From Sulfolobus tengchongensis (GTDB lineage: Archaea; Thermoproteota; Thermoprotei_A; Sulfolobales; Sulfolobaceae), in NCBI RefSeq assembly GCF_036967215.1, contig NZ_CP146016.1, forward strand, positions 2,171,337 to 2,235,336: a stretch of DNA of 64,000 bases, written 5' to 3'. Numbering within the stretch: the first letter of the stretch is position 1; the number at the start of each line of letters is the position of its first letter. Shown piece after piece: positions 19,588-28,410 of this stretch. Below the pieces are notes generated by a model. The model made no database searches. It was not told the origin of the DNA and worked only from the letters and a program-made list of their open reading frames with translations. The translations under genes and the position numbers were made by a program.

Positions 19588-20575
19588 ATTACTATCAATA
19601 TATACACCATCTAAGAACGAACGAAACGCTGAAAATTTTTTTGAGGAAGTCTCCAATGATTTAAATCTTAGACTTGAGATATTACCTCAGTCTAACTCTT
19701 TTATCCTTGGAGAAGGAGATATCTTGTTGGCATCGCATGTAGATACTATACCAGGTTACATAGAGCCTAAGGCCGAAAATGATACAATCTATGGAAGAGG
19801 TGCTGTAGATGCAAAAGGACCTTTAATAGCTATGATACTTACAGCATGGTTACTTAATGAAAAAGGAATTAAAGTTAGGGTAGCTGCTCTTGCAGATGAA
19901 GAAAGTACAAGCATTGGAGCTAAAGAGCTTTTAATGAAAAACTATAATGTAAAACACATAATAGTTGGGGAACCATCGAATAATACAGATATTGTAATTG
20001 AGTATAGAGGATCCATACAATTGGATATAATTTGTAAAGGTACTCCAGAACACTCCTCTTCTGCTAAGGATAACATAATTGTAAATATTGCCAAAAAACT
20101 ATTAGAAGTTTATAAACTACCAGAGGGGTATGATAAACCGTCAATAGTGCCCACAATCATTAACGCCGGAGAAGTTTATAATGTTACCCCAGCAAGATTA
20201 TATTTACATTTTGATATAAGGTATGCAATAAATAATGATAGGGAAGAACTAATATCGCGGATAAGGGAAGAATTTTCAGAATGTAGAGTTGAGATTGTAG
20301 ATGAAACTCCACCAGTAAAAGTAAGCGCAAATAATCCAGTAGTAAGATCACTGACAAGGGCTTTATTAAAACAAGGGATGAAACCTAGATTAGTTAGAAA
20401 AGCTGGGACAAGCGATATGAATATCTTACAAAAATTGACACAAAATATAGCAACTTATGGACCAGGTAATTCCACGCTAGAACATACTAATCAAGAAAAA
20501 ATTTCCTTAGATGAAATATATATAGGAGTAAAAACGTATATGCTAGCAATAGAAGAACTATGGCAAAGAACTTGA
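19535..20575 (+). CDS. lysK: [LysW]-lysine/ornithine hydrolase (LysK)
   Basis: 346 aa M20-family metallopeptidase. ASHVDTIPG near residue 66 has the first metal-binding His and Asp, [10 protein letters not shown] the bridging Asp, and [11 protein letters not shown] near residue 125 the catalytic Glu pair. It releases free lysine or ornithine from LysW and so regenerates the carrier. ATG 19535 gives a 53-bp overlap with lysJ; a GTG at 19556 would reduce it to 32 bp and cannot be excluded. Confidence 0.9.
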   Translation: MQQEKELVKQKAKDLLLKLLSIYTPSKNERNAENFFEEVSNDLNLRLEILPQSNSFILGEGDILLASHVDTIPGYIEPKAENDTIYGRGAVDAKGPLIAMILTAWLLNEKGIKVRVAALADEESTSIGAKELLMKNYNVKHIIVGEPSNNTDIVIEYRGSIQLDIICKGTPEHSSSAKDNIIVNIAKKLLEVYKLPEGYDKPSIVPTIINAGEVYNVTPARLYLHFDIRYAINNDREELISRIREEFSECRVEIVDETPPVKVSANNPVVRSLTRALLKQGMKPRLVRKAGTSDMNILQKLTQNIATYGPGNSTLEHTNQEKISLDEIYIGVKTYMLAIEELWQRT

Positions 20576-21348
20576 TAAGGAGCTATATTCTAAGGCCTAT
20601 TTATAAGCTCTATGAGGTAGTGTTATGGAATCAAATTCGTAATGGTCCATTGCCAAACCACGTAGGTATAATACCAGATGGAAATAGAAGATGGGCTAGA
20701 AATAACAATCTCACACTTAACGATGCGTATTTTTACGGCTATAAAAAACTAAAGGAAGTTTTAATTTGGTTGTTAGAACTAGGAGTAAAAGACATAACAG
20801 TTTTTGCACTATCCACAGAAAATTGTACAAAAAGAGAAGAAACTGAACTTACAATAGTAATGAACTACATTAAAAAGGGTTTGCAAGATTTATTAGAAGA
20901 TCCAATTGTGGATAAATATAAGGTTAAAGTGAACGCAATAGGTAAATTAGATAAGTTACCAAAAGATCTTCGTGAGTATATATTCAAAGTAATAGAGAAA
21001 ACTTCATCATATAATAGTAGAAAACTTACTTTGGCAATATGCTATGGAGGTAGACAAGAAATATTAGATGCTGTAGTAAAACTTCTAGATGATTATAAAA
21101 GCGGAAAGTTAGACAAAACTAATATAAACGAAGAAACGTTTAGGAAATACTTTTATGATAGCGAGCTACAAGATATTGACCTAGTAATAAGAACTTCTGG
21201 TGAGGTTAGAATTAGTAACTTCTTACTTTGGCATATAGCGTATTCAGAACTGTTCTTTTGTGAGGCCTATTGGCCAGAATTTAGAAAAATAGATCTGTGG
21301 CGAGCCATAAGATCATTCCAAAAAAGAAAGCGCAACTTTGGAGCCTAA
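20560..21348 (+). CDS. uppS: Cis-prenyltransferase (UppS/DHDDS family)
   Basis: 262 aa. [16 protein letters not shown] near residue 36 is the signature with the catalytic Asp, [16 protein letters not shown] follows, and [14 protein letters not shown] near residue 210 and the [10 protein letters not shown] end complete conserved regions III-V. It makes long-chain polyprenyl diphosphate, the precursor of the archaeal dolichol-type lipid used for protein glycosylation. It overlaps the lysK end by 16 bp but is functionally unrelated. Confidence 0.92.
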   Translation: MAKNLIRSYILRPIYKLYEVVLWNQIRNGPLPNHVGIIPDGNRRWARNNNLTLNDAYFYGYKKLKEVLIWLLELGVKDITVFALSTENCTKREETELTIVMNYIKKGLQDLLEDPIVDKYKVKVNAIGKLDKLPKDLREYIFKVIEKTSSYNSRKLTLAICYGGRQEILDAVVKLLDDYKSGKLDKTNINEETFRKYFYDSELQDIDLVIRTSGEVRISNFLLWHIAYSELFFCEAYWPEFRKIDLWRAIRSFQKRKRNFGA

Positions 21349-21391
21349 GTTTTTTAAGCTTTTACTCACATTTTAAAAATGGCGTAAAATT

Positions 21392-21793
21392 ATGGGTTTT
21401 TATCAAGGTCCAGATAACAAGAAGATAACTGGTGGCTTAAAGGGCAAGCATAGAGATAAAAGAAAATATGAAATAGGAAGTCCTCCTACATTTACAACAC
21501 TATCAACAGAAGAAATTAGAATAAAAGATAGAGTACTTGGAGGGAATTTTAAGATTAGGTTAAAATATGCTTCAATTGCAAACTTAACAGATCCGTCTAC
21601 AAATTCTAGCAAAAAAGTTAAAATTCTTGAAGTAGTGGAGACACCTGCCAATAAAGAACTAGCGAGAAGAGGAATAATAGTAAAAGGAGCAAAAATTAGA
21701 ACAGAGGCAGGATTGGCAATAGTCACTTCTAGACCTGGGCAAGATGGTGTAATAAACGCGGTGTTGCTAAAGAATGAGCCTCAGGGAGCTTAA
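21392..21793 (+). CDS. rps8e: Ribosomal protein S8e
   Basis: 133 aa, basic. The start, with GGLKGKHRDKRKYEIG, and the GGNFKIRLKYASIANL block near residue 50 are characteristic of S8e, an archaeal/eukaryal small-subunit protein. The archaeal length matches. The 3' end overlaps SRP19 by 20 bp, suggesting one transcript. The promoter probably lies in the 43-bp gap after uppS (TTTTTTAAGCTTTT). Confidence 0.95.
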   Translation: MGFYQGPDNKKITGGLKGKHRDKRKYEIGSPPTFTTLSTEEIRIKDRVLGGNFKIRLKYASIANLTDPSTNSSKKVKILEVVETPANKELARRGIIVKGAKIRTEAGLAIVTSRPGQDGVINAVLLKNEPQGA

Positions 21794-22085
21794 AGAACAG
21801 AATAGAATAGTTATCTGGCCCTCATATTTTTTATCACAAACAAGATCTAAAGGTAGACGCGTGAGAAAAATAACACGCAAAATAAGAACTGAAGAACTAA
21901 TAGAAATTATGAAAGAACTAGATCTAGACCCAATAGTAATAGAGAATAAAAAGTATCCTAGAGATAGAAAAGTTAACTTTATAATAACTGTGAAAAAGGT
22001 GAAAAGCAAAAATAATACATTAAAAATAATATATACTAAGCTTATGAACCAGTCAAACATCAAGGGATTAGAGAATAACGATTAA
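21774..22085 (+). CDS. srp19: Signal recognition particle 19 kDa protein (SRP19)
   Basis: 103 aa, very basic. IVIWPSYFLSQTRSKGRRV near residue 12 and the DPIVIENKKYPRD block near residue 55 match SRP19, which binds SRP RNA helices 6 and 8 and prepares the RNA for SRP54. The SRP RNA itself was not found in this window. The ATG at 21774 lies inside the end of S8e. Confidence 0.92.
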   Translation: MSLRELKEQNRIVIWPSYFLSQTRSKGRRVRKITRKIRTEELIEIMKELDLDPIVIENKKYPRDRKVNFIITVKKVKSKNNTLKIIYTKLMNQSNIKGLENND

Positions 22086-22118
22086 TTTAATAGTCCAAAA
22101 TTAATTAACTAGCTTATA

Positions 22119-23066
22119 ATGCCATATATAGTTACAGGCGGAGCAGGTTATATAGGTGGCCATTTAGTAGATTATTTAGTCTCAAAGGATCTTGAAGTAA
22201 CAGTAATAGATGATTTTTCGAGTGGACGATATGTAAATAATAAAGCAAGACTTATAAAATATGATTTACGAGAGGGAGATATACTTAATAAAGTAAAAAT
22301 AGAAAAAAATCAAATAATTTATCACTTAGCTGCTAATCCCGACGTAAGAACCTCTATGATCAATATCGAAGAACACTTCGAGAGGGATGTTAAAGTCACG
22401 TTAAATGTTATGGAGTTAGCTAGGAAACTAGATGCTGAAAAGGTTATCTTTACCTCTTCATCGACAGTTTATGGGGAAACAAATACAATTCCAACGCCTG
22501 AAACTGAAGAGCCTAAACCTATTTCTAATTATGGTTTATTTAAATTATTATGTGAGAATATAGTTAAATACTATGCAAAGCAATATAATATAAAAAGTAT
22601 AGTCACTAGACTGGCTAACATTACTGGTGGCAGAGTGAGCCATGGTGTAGTTATCGATTTTATTAAAAAACTTAGAGAAAATCCTAAAACACTGGAAATC
22701 TTAGGAGATGGCAGGCAAAAGAAAAGCTACTTATACATTGACGATTTGATAGAAGCTTTCGTAAAGTTAGAAAATAATGTAAATGAAATTTATGAAGTCT
22801 ATAATATTGGTAATACGGATTGGATAACAGTAAATGAAATTGCTAAAATCGTAACAAACGAAATGAATCTAAATCCAGAAATAGTATATAAAGATACAGG
22901 AGAGGGAAGAGGATGGCCAGGTGATGTAAGATTTATGTTACTTGATATCTCGAAGATCAATAAAATAGGATGGTCACCAACAATGAATTCCAGAGATACG
23001 ATAAGACAAGCAGTAAGAGATATCTTGTATGGATATGGAAGTAACAGGAGGTTTGGGTCTCATTAA
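22119..23066 (+). CDS. NAD-dependent nucleotide-sugar epimerase (GalE-like)
   Basis: 315 aa extended [17 protein letters not shown] at the N-terminus binds [11 protein letters not shown] near residue 115 has the catalytic Ser/Thr, and Tyr-x3-Lys (YGLFK, near residue 143) completes the triad. RLANITGGR and the EVYNIGN region are typical of UDP-glucose/UDP-N-acetylglucosamine 4-epimerases. The substrate is not determined. It may supply sugars for S-layer or pilin N-glycans; the polyprenyl synthase upstream fits that idea, but this is inference. Confidence 0.82.
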   Translation: MPYIVTGGAGYIGGHLVDYLVSKDLEVTVIDDFSSGRYVNNKARLIKYDLREGDILNKVKIEKNQIIYHLAANPDVRTSMINIEEHFERDVKVTLNVMELARKLDAEKVIFTSSSTVYGETNTIPTPETEEPKPISNYGLFKLLCENIVKYYAKQYNIKSIVTRLANITGGRVSHGVVIDFIKKLRENPKTLEILGDGRQKKSYLYIDDLIEAFVKLENNVNEIYEVYNIGNTDWITVNEIAKIVTNEMNLNPEIVYKDTGEGRGWPGDVRFMLLDISKINKIGWSPTMNSRDTIRQAVRDILYGYGSNRRFGSH

Positions 23067-23494
23067 ATCTCATAATACTTTTATACTTTATATTCAACCC
23101 TTTACCCTTAGACTTCATCGAAGTTATGGTTACCCAATCATCCTTCTCCATCACCTTCGTGAAAAATCCCACTCACGATAGTGAGCTTTGATTATCTTAC
23201 TTAGATTAAGAAGTTTGAATCAAGCATTCTAGATTATCCGTATGCAATAATCCATACCTTAAATTTTTGCCTATATGACGCATTATGGATTATTTCTACA
23301 AATATAGTATATTCATAAAAACTTATTTTTTATCTCTCTGCTGTCTCACTTTTTTACCATATAGGATTTAATGCTATCAGTTTATAATTATGTGTTTTTG
23401 GAAATAGTAAAGATATAGAAAGGATTTTACATGAACTCCTTAGAAAACATTATAAGCCGGTATATGAAGAGTAAGAATAGCATTTGAGCAAGAG
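23067..23494. other. Intergenic region before tRNA-Val
   Basis: 428 bases without a convincing gene. The minus strand from GTG 23172 reads GFFTKVMEKDDWVTITSMKS, which faintly resembles an AbrB/VapB-type start, and becomes unconvincing after about 40 codons. A CTCAC-GATA-GTGAG hairpin lies at 23172-23185. The rest is AT-rich; the tRNA promoter should lie just before 23507. Confidence 0.35.
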
Positions 23495-23773
23495 CTACTC
23501 CTTAATGGGCCCGTCGTCTAGCCTGGTTAAGACGCTGCCCTCACACGGCAGAGATCGCGGGTTCAAATCCCGCCGGGCCCATTGTGGGGGATCAACCCCC
23601 ACACCCCCACTTTTAATTTTAACGTAAGTTTTTACGACGTCATCTAAAGGACCTACGTAACGCTCCTTTACCTCACCATTTATCGTTTCCAATTTATAGA
23701 CATAATACCGCCCTTTCCTCTCACGTATAATTATGTTACCATATTTATATCTCGTCTTTTCTTTAGGGGACAC
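23495..23773 (-). pseudogene. Captured N-terminal fragment of SSV-type integrase, int(N)
   Basis: A 92-codon frame from GTG 23773. Residues 6-45 ([20 protein letters not shown], then [20 protein letters not shown]) closely match the N-terminal domain of integrases of SSV-like fuselloviruses and related plasmids as I remember them. The frame then runs antisense through tRNA-Val and stops just past its 5' end. SSV-type elements recombine inside their own int gene and split it into int(N), left at the tRNA, and int(C) at the far border. No catalytic tyrosine-recombinase domain (int(C)) and no second copy of the tRNA 3' half was found in the remaining 40 kb, so this is probably a fossil of a lost or rearranged element. 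Confidence 0.85.
23507..23581 (+). tRNA. tRNA-Val(CAC)
   Basis: Acceptor GGGCCCG/CGGGCCC with discriminator A. The D arm is GTCTAGCCTGGTTAAGAC, the anticodon arm CTGCC-CTCACAC-GGCAG giving CAC, and the T arm GCGGGTTCAAATCCCGC. There is no intron and CCA is not encoded. The 3' half is the attachment site of the integrase fragment lying immediately downstream in antisense. Confidence 0.95.
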
Positions 23774-23798
23774 TCCCTAAAACACCATCTTAAATTAT

Positions 23799-23835
23799 CG
23801 GTTGCCAATTTTCATTTATAAGCTATTGGCAACCG
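23799..23835. promoter_or_regulatory. Perfect 11-bp palindrome bracketing a TATA box upstream of int(N)
   Basis: CGGTTGCCAAT at 23799-23809 is exactly inverted as ATTGGCAACCG at 23825-23835. The 15-bp centre holds TTTATAAG, a TATA-like box readable on both strands. It lies 26 to 62 bp before the int(N) GTG, the right distance for its promoter. A dimeric repressor bound here would block TBP, so an operator is the natural reading. Confidence 0.65.
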
Positions 23836-23842
23836 TTAAATT

Positions 23843-23944
23843 TTGCTGTCATCTTACGATAAATTGAAAGGAGTTATACAGAATGAGGGTAAATTATTGT
23901 TAGACGATAACTTACAAAAATTACTAACCGAGGTGGTTTATTGA
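23843..23944 (+). CDS. Possible 33-aa ORF divergent from int(N)
   Basis: From TTG 23843 the frame encodes a small amphipathic peptide (SSYDKLKGVIQNEGKLLLDD, then NLQKLLTEVVY). It begins about 25 nt after the TATA-like box inside the palindrome, as expected for a leaderless archaeal message. Residue choice looks protein-like, but the length is short and no family is recognised. It may be a remnant of the integrated element. Confidence 0.3.
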   Translation: MLSSYDKLKGVIQNEGKLLLDDNLQKLLTEVVY

Positions 23945-24234
<290 letters not shown>

Positions 24235-24287
24235 ATCAGATAAGAACTAATATAAATAATATATAAAGTAAACGGTGTCCAAAGAAC

Positions 24288-25409
24288 TTAAGTTATAACT
24301 AATTGTGAATCGCACAAGTTTATTAAATCCTTGTCATGAGTAGCAATTATTAATCCTCGTTTCTCGTCTTTAAGAATTTTTACCATCTCATAGAATGAAA
24401 GTAGTGCTTCGCCATCCATTCCTACACTAGGTTCATCTAGCCCTATTATTTTAGATCTTGAGGCGAAGGCTGAAGCTATTAAAACTCTCATTTTCTGACC
24501 AAAGCTCAAAGTGTAAGGGCTTTTGTCAGCCAGATTCTCTAAATGAAAAAGCGATAATATTTTTTTGTCATTCACTACATCGTTTACAGTAAAATCAAAA
24601 AACTGTAGATCAACCTCTTGAAATATTGCAAAAATTTTTCGTGACAATTTTCTGAGTAATGTAGTTTTTCCACTTCCATTTTTCCCAAGTAAACACAGTA
24701 CCTCGCTTTCCCTCAATTTAATTCTATAATTATTTACAGTAACGTCTAGTATCTGACCACCAAGTTTACTATCTATTCTAGGCAATCCAAATCCCCTTAA
24801 TCCTTCCTTCTTTAAAAACTCTATATCGAATAATTTTTCTTTATCTATCTCATTTACTTCTTTATTATTTCTAATTATATAAACTCTATCTATAAGCTTG
24901 CGTAATTCTTCAATACGATGTTCCGCTATTAAACTACTCTTAGGTATAATTGTTTTGATCAAGTTCACCGCTTCATCATCTAAATTGGCAAAAGGTTCAT
25001 CTAGTAGTACATAATTTGGATTAGATGCTAATATGGATGATATCACATACCTCCTTTTATACCCATCTGAGAGTTTATTGAATTCAGTCTCATAGTAGGG
25101 ACCCATTAACTTTTTCGGTATGTCCTCATTCACAAAGTGAAACCTCTTCATCAGTTCTATTTCTTCTTTACATGTAGGAGCTAGTATTTGAGAAGAAACG
25201 TCTTGTAAAACTGCGGAAAGTTTAGAATAGTTTCTATTTTCACAGAAATCTACTTCGTCTGTAATAACGTTTGAATTTTTCTGATCTATACATAAAGCTG
25301 ATAGAATTAACGTGGTTTTGCCACTTCCATTTTTACCTACTAATCCTACTATTTCTCCTTTCTCTATTTCTATTTTTCCATTCAGATATTTAGGAATAAT
25401 GACAAGCAT
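24288..25409 (-). CDS. ECF transporter ATPase, two fused ABC domains
   Basis: 373 aa holding two short nucleotide-binding domains. [10 protein letters not shown] near residue 26 and [12 protein letters not shown] near residue 242 are the Walker A motifs; [11 protein letters not shown] and [11 protein letters not shown] are the signature loops; [12 protein letters not shown] and [12 protein letters not shown] are the Walker B motifs. The fusion gives an EcfA/EcfA' pair in one chain, shorter than usual (single-chain forms are often above 450 aa). It overlaps the EcfT gene by 28 bp. Confidence 0.85.
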   Translation of the reverse strand: MLVIIPKYLNGKIEIEKGEIVGLVGKNGSGKTTLILSALCIDQKNSNVITDEVDFCENRNYSKLSAVLQDVSSQILAPTCKEEIELMKRFHFVNEDIPKKLMGPYYETEFNKLSDGYKRRYVISSILASNPNYVLLDEPFANLDDEAVNLIKTIIPKSSLIAEHRIEELRKLIDRVYIIRNNKEVNEIDKEKLFDIEFLKKEGLRGFGLPRIDSKLGGQILDVTVNNYRIKLRESEVLCLLGKNGSGKTTLLRKLSRKIFAIFQEVDLQFFDFTVNDVVNDKKILSLFHLENLADKSPYTLSFGQKMRVLIASAFASRSKIIGLDEPSVGMDGEALLSFYEMVKILKDEKRGLIIATHDKDLINLCDSQLVIT

Positions 25410-25969
25410 AATGTAGATACACCTATGACTAAAAATAATATGTCCTCTCTAGCTGGTTTTAAGTTCTTTTTATTATTGTAATTATATTCTCCAAAGAGCT
25501 TAACAGTATACGCTACGTACAAATTATCGGCTATTTTTATTATTTCAACTATTATTGGCAATAATATCTTTTTTAAATTTAATAAATTTATTCTTCTTAT
25601 TCTTGCATAAAAACTTACTTTTTGCATAATCTCGTAAAATCTAGGGTAGTACGTAAATGCAATAACTATGGGAATTCCCTTATAACCGAATAAATCTATT
25701 ATCGAAGACCTATCCGTATAATCACTCGAAATTAAAAAGACATTAACCAACGTGAGTGCCCTAAGTGTATATTCGTAAATAGAGGCTTTGCTAAGAACGT
25801 GTAATAGAAAGAAAGAAAAAACTGTGATAATGATTTCTATCACAATAACCCATGTTCGTCTATATAATATAAACAGTGTAACAAGAAATGGTATAATGAA
25901 GGAAAAGAAAATACTACTAATGTAAACCAAAATAGAAAAAATAAGCATAAAAAATATTTTAACTTTCAT
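25382..25969 (-). CDS. ECF transporter transmembrane subunit (EcfT)
   Basis: About 195 aa from ATG 25969, which overlaps the stop of the upstream S-component gene as ATGA; the longer open frame to 26068 lies inside that gene. It has about five hydrophobic helices with a basic cytoplasmic segment, [15 protein letters not shown] near residue 120, in the place of the Ala-Arg-Gly coupling motifs that touch the ATPase. It is divergent in sequence; the assignment rests on topology, this motif and the neighbours. Confidence 0.72.
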   Translation of the reverse strand: MKVKIFFMLIFSILVYISSIFFSFIIPFLVTLFILYRRTWVIVIEIIITVFSFFLLHVLSKASIYEYTLRALTLVNVFLISSDYTDRSSIIDLFGYKGIPIVIAFTYYPRFYEIMQKVSFYARIRRINLLNLKKILLPIIVEIIKIADNLYVAYTVKLFGEYNYNNKKNLKPAREDILFLVIGVSTLCLSLFLNI

Positions 25970-26520
25970 CTTATTACACCTATCTTTATTAGGTATGACA
26001 CTATATAAAATGCGATTAATCCCATTAACGCGCTCTCGATAAACATTCCAATTGATACTGCTGTCCAAATATAGGGAGAAGTGACTATAGGTGCAGGTAC
26101 TTTAACCATATAGAGAGCTAATATCGTACTTAGCACTCCTTCTAGACCACCCGCAATGCTTGTATACGTTACTACTGCTTTTAACGATCTATATCCCATA
26201 ATTCTTGTTATACCTTCTACAATGAACGATATAATGATTAATGGTATTGCTATAAATGGAAGAAAACTAACTGCGTAAAGTCCCGCACTAATTAAACCTA
26301 TGAGAATAGGCCCTAATTTCCTATTAATAACTTGTATACCCACAGAAAGAAGTATCAAGGGAACTGTTAAATTTAGTAGCGGATCTGCGAATATACTTAT
26401 AGCATATAGTGCAGTAGATAAGGAGAAACCAGCTGCTACAGCGTAGGATGCGATAGAGAAGACCACAGCGTAGACTAATGCCCTTTTTAATGAGATGTAA
26501 TTGGTAGGTTTGTCATTCAC
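25966..26520 (-). CDS. ECF transporter substrate-binding membrane subunit (S component)
   Basis: 184 aa, six hydrophobic helices, GTG start. Size, topology and position before EcfT and EcfA identify an S component. The start, with RALVYAVVFSIASYAVAAG, and the helical pattern resemble the thiamine/hydroxymethylpyrimidine and cobalt-type families, but no diagnostic substrate motif is visible. The gene upstream encodes a TPP-enzyme homologue, which makes a thiamine-related substrate attractive but unproven. Confidence 0.7.
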   Translation of the reverse strand: MNDKPTNYISLKRALVYAVVFSIASYAVAAGFSLSTALYAISIFADPLLNLTVPLILLSVGIQVINRKLGPILIGLISAGLYAVSFLPFIAIPLIIISFIVEGITRIMGYRSLKAVVTYTSIAGGLEGVLSTILALYMVKVPAPIVTSPYIWTAVSIGMFIESALMGLIAFYIVSYLIKIGVIR

Positions 26521-26577
26521 ATTTTAAATTAACATTAAGATAAAATAAAATTACCTCCGTATATGGCTTTAAAAAAT

Positions 26578-28206
26578 CTAAATTCTCGAAACCACCACTG
26601 ACTCGAAATTGGGATCAAGTTTTATATTTATAATTTTCCTTTCACTACTTTTTAAGGCCTCTTCTAATTCTGAAGGTGTAGCTACGGTAATTCCACCTAC
26701 AGATTTCTCTATCATCTCATCCAACTGGCCATTAATATTAGTTTGTGACCTTAAAATTGTGGGTAAGTCTGCGTTGGAAACATCAATATAGTTTGAATTA
26801 CCATCATTTAGTATAAGTATCTTACCTTTAATTTTATCTACTTTATACTTTAATAATGGTAAATAGGGCAATATACCCTCTAGGTCGGTTACACCGTATG
26901 CCTTATACTTAGAAGCCACAGTACCTCCCACTGCAATACCTCTTTCGAGTAAAGACTCTGCAGTATACCACATTTTCTTTGAATTTATTGGTAGTCTAAC
27001 AAAATCTATGGTAGTAGCAGTAAGATCAACATATATTTTTTCAAATCCGCCTAGCTTGTTTAACATCTCCACTACATCAATAGGCCACAATCCAGTATGA
27101 GACTTTATAGAATTCTTTTGTTGTGTTTTGTAAATAATTTCACTAGCGCCTCTGTTAATCTTCTCCTTAATTTTAGCTTTAAGTTGAGCTAAAAGTTCCC
27201 TCAAAAATAATCCAGTATCAGCAACAACTGGAACATGAGGCATGAAGACCTTACCGATATCCTCTCCATCTACATTGTTATGTACTAAAATACCCTTATA
27301 TTTCAACGACCAACCTGCGGTTGATAGTTGGGTAAATCTAGTACCTAAGGCTAATATTACATCAGCGTTCTCAGTTAAATAGTTTGCAGAATATGTGCCA
27401 AAAGCACCCAATCCCTCACCAGCAAATAATTTATGATTTGATGCTATTACTCCTTTAGCCTTAAACGTAGTGATTACAGGCGCGTCTATTAGTTCAGCTA
27501 ATTCAAGTAGCATATCTTCTGCATCGCTTAAGACAACACCATAACCCGCAATTATGACGGGTAATTTAGCATTTGTCAGTAATTCAGCCACTTTGGCAAC
27601 AGTATTTTTATCAGGAGTCTTCTTTTCGGGCTTTTGACCTGCAGTTGATAATGGATACGCTTTGGCTCTAAACAAATCCTCCGATATCTCAACGTAAGAT
27701 GGTCTGGGTCGATTACTTATTGCCTCCTTATAGGCCTTCTCTACAGTTATAGTTATCTCTTCTATACTTATCACTCTTTCCCTTACTTTAGTTATTGGTG
27801 AGAGGATGTTAGATAGATCGTCTATTGTTCTAAATTCGCCAATTCTAGCTCTCCCCGTATCTTTATGAGACCTAATGCTTGAGATTATAAGAAGAGGAAC
27901 CGATTCGTTATATGCTTGTGATATTACATTCACTGCATCGGTTAATTTTGAACCAGGAATTTGAATAATGGTCCCAACTGTATTATTTTCTAATGCATAA
28001 GCATAAGCCAACCAGCTTGCTTCTCTAGTCGTTATAGAAAACTCTACATCTATGTTGTATTTCTTTAACATTTCTTTTAATATATTTGGCAATGAATAAG
28101 TAGTAAATACCTTAGTTATACCAATATCATTAAGAACGTAAGCAAGAGCCTCTTCACCTTTCATCTCTACGCCTACTGTTTCCTCTTTTCTTTTAGGTTG
28201 GCTCAT
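26578..28206 (-). CDS. Acetolactate-synthase-like protein with degenerate TPP domain
   Basis: 542 aa with the three-domain layout of the ThDP-dependent acetolactate synthase/POX family. The N-terminal PYR domain keeps the cofactor-activating Glu (TTREASW, about residue 62) and the middle domain has ALGTRFTQLSTAGW. The C-terminal domain, about residues 370-542, lacks the GDG-x(25-30)-N Mg-diphosphate motif; the corresponding stretch reads GVTDLEGILPYLPL and ILILNDGNSN. Catalysis as a true AHAS is therefore doubtful, and the protein may be a non-catalytic or reassigned paralogue. It is upstream of, and on the same strand as, the ECF genes (57-bp gap). Confidence 0.7.
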   Translation of the reverse strand: MSQPKRKEETVGVEMKGEEALAYVLNDIGITKVFTTYSLPNILKEMLKKYNIDVEFSITTREASWLAYAYALENNTVGTIIQIPGSKLTDAVNVISQAYNESVPLLIISSIRSHKDTGRARIGEFRTIDDLSNILSPITKVRERVISIEEITITVEKAYKEAISNRPRPSYVEISEDLFRAKAYPLSTAGQKPEKKTPDKNTVAKVAELLTNAKLPVIIAGYGVVLSDAEDMLLELAELIDAPVITTFKAKGVIASNHKLFAGEGLGAFGTYSANYLTENADVILALGTRFTQLSTAGWSLKYKGILVHNNVDGEDIGKVFMPHVPVVADTGLFLRELLAQLKAKIKEKINRGASEIIYKTQQKNSIKSHTGLWPIDVVEMLNKLGGFEKIYVDLTATTIDFVRLPINSKKMWYTAESLLERGIAVGGTVASKYKAYGVTDLEGILPYLPLLKYKVDKIKGKILILNDGNSNYIDVSNADLPTILRSQTNINGQLDEMIEKSVGGITVATPSELEEALKSSERKIINIKLDPNFESVVVSRI

Positions 28207-28246
28207 ACTAGCATTATAACTAAGACTAGATTTTAAATCTTATAAA

Positions 28247-28360
28247 AGCCGGGGGCGGGATTCGAACCCGCGAGATAACGGGTTTCAACAATAACCACTG
28301 CGGCCCCTAGCGCTACCGATGGGCAGGTAGTGCCGCCTTAGACCGCTCGGCCACCCCGGC
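28247..28360 (-). tRNA. Class II-type tRNA (Ser/Leu-like), intron likely, anticodon unresolved
   Basis: The minus strand begins GCCGGGG and ends CCCCGGC, a perfect acceptor, with T at the discriminator position. The D arm GCC-GAGCGGTCTAA-GGC and the T arm GCGGG-TTCGAAT-CCCGC are normal; the D arm is of the Ser/Leu kind. The 113-nt length is 25-28 nt above a mature class II tRNA. The centre can fold into an extended hairpin (GCGGC/GCCGC outside CTACC/GGTAG), but I could not place a standard anticodon arm with U33. Confidence 0.7.
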
Positions 28361-28410
28361 AACAATAATAACTAATAAAACCTACTTAAAAACTATATTG
28401 GTGTGGTTTC

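Noticed and set aside
24288-26520. Thiamine riboswitch for the ECF operon
   Set aside because: No conserved TPP-riboswitch core was visible upstream of the transporter or of the TPP-like gene.
26578-28206. Annotation as ilvB (acetolactate synthase)
   Set aside because: Overall fold fits, but the GDG...N TPP/Mg motif is missing, so the enzymatic name would be unsafe.
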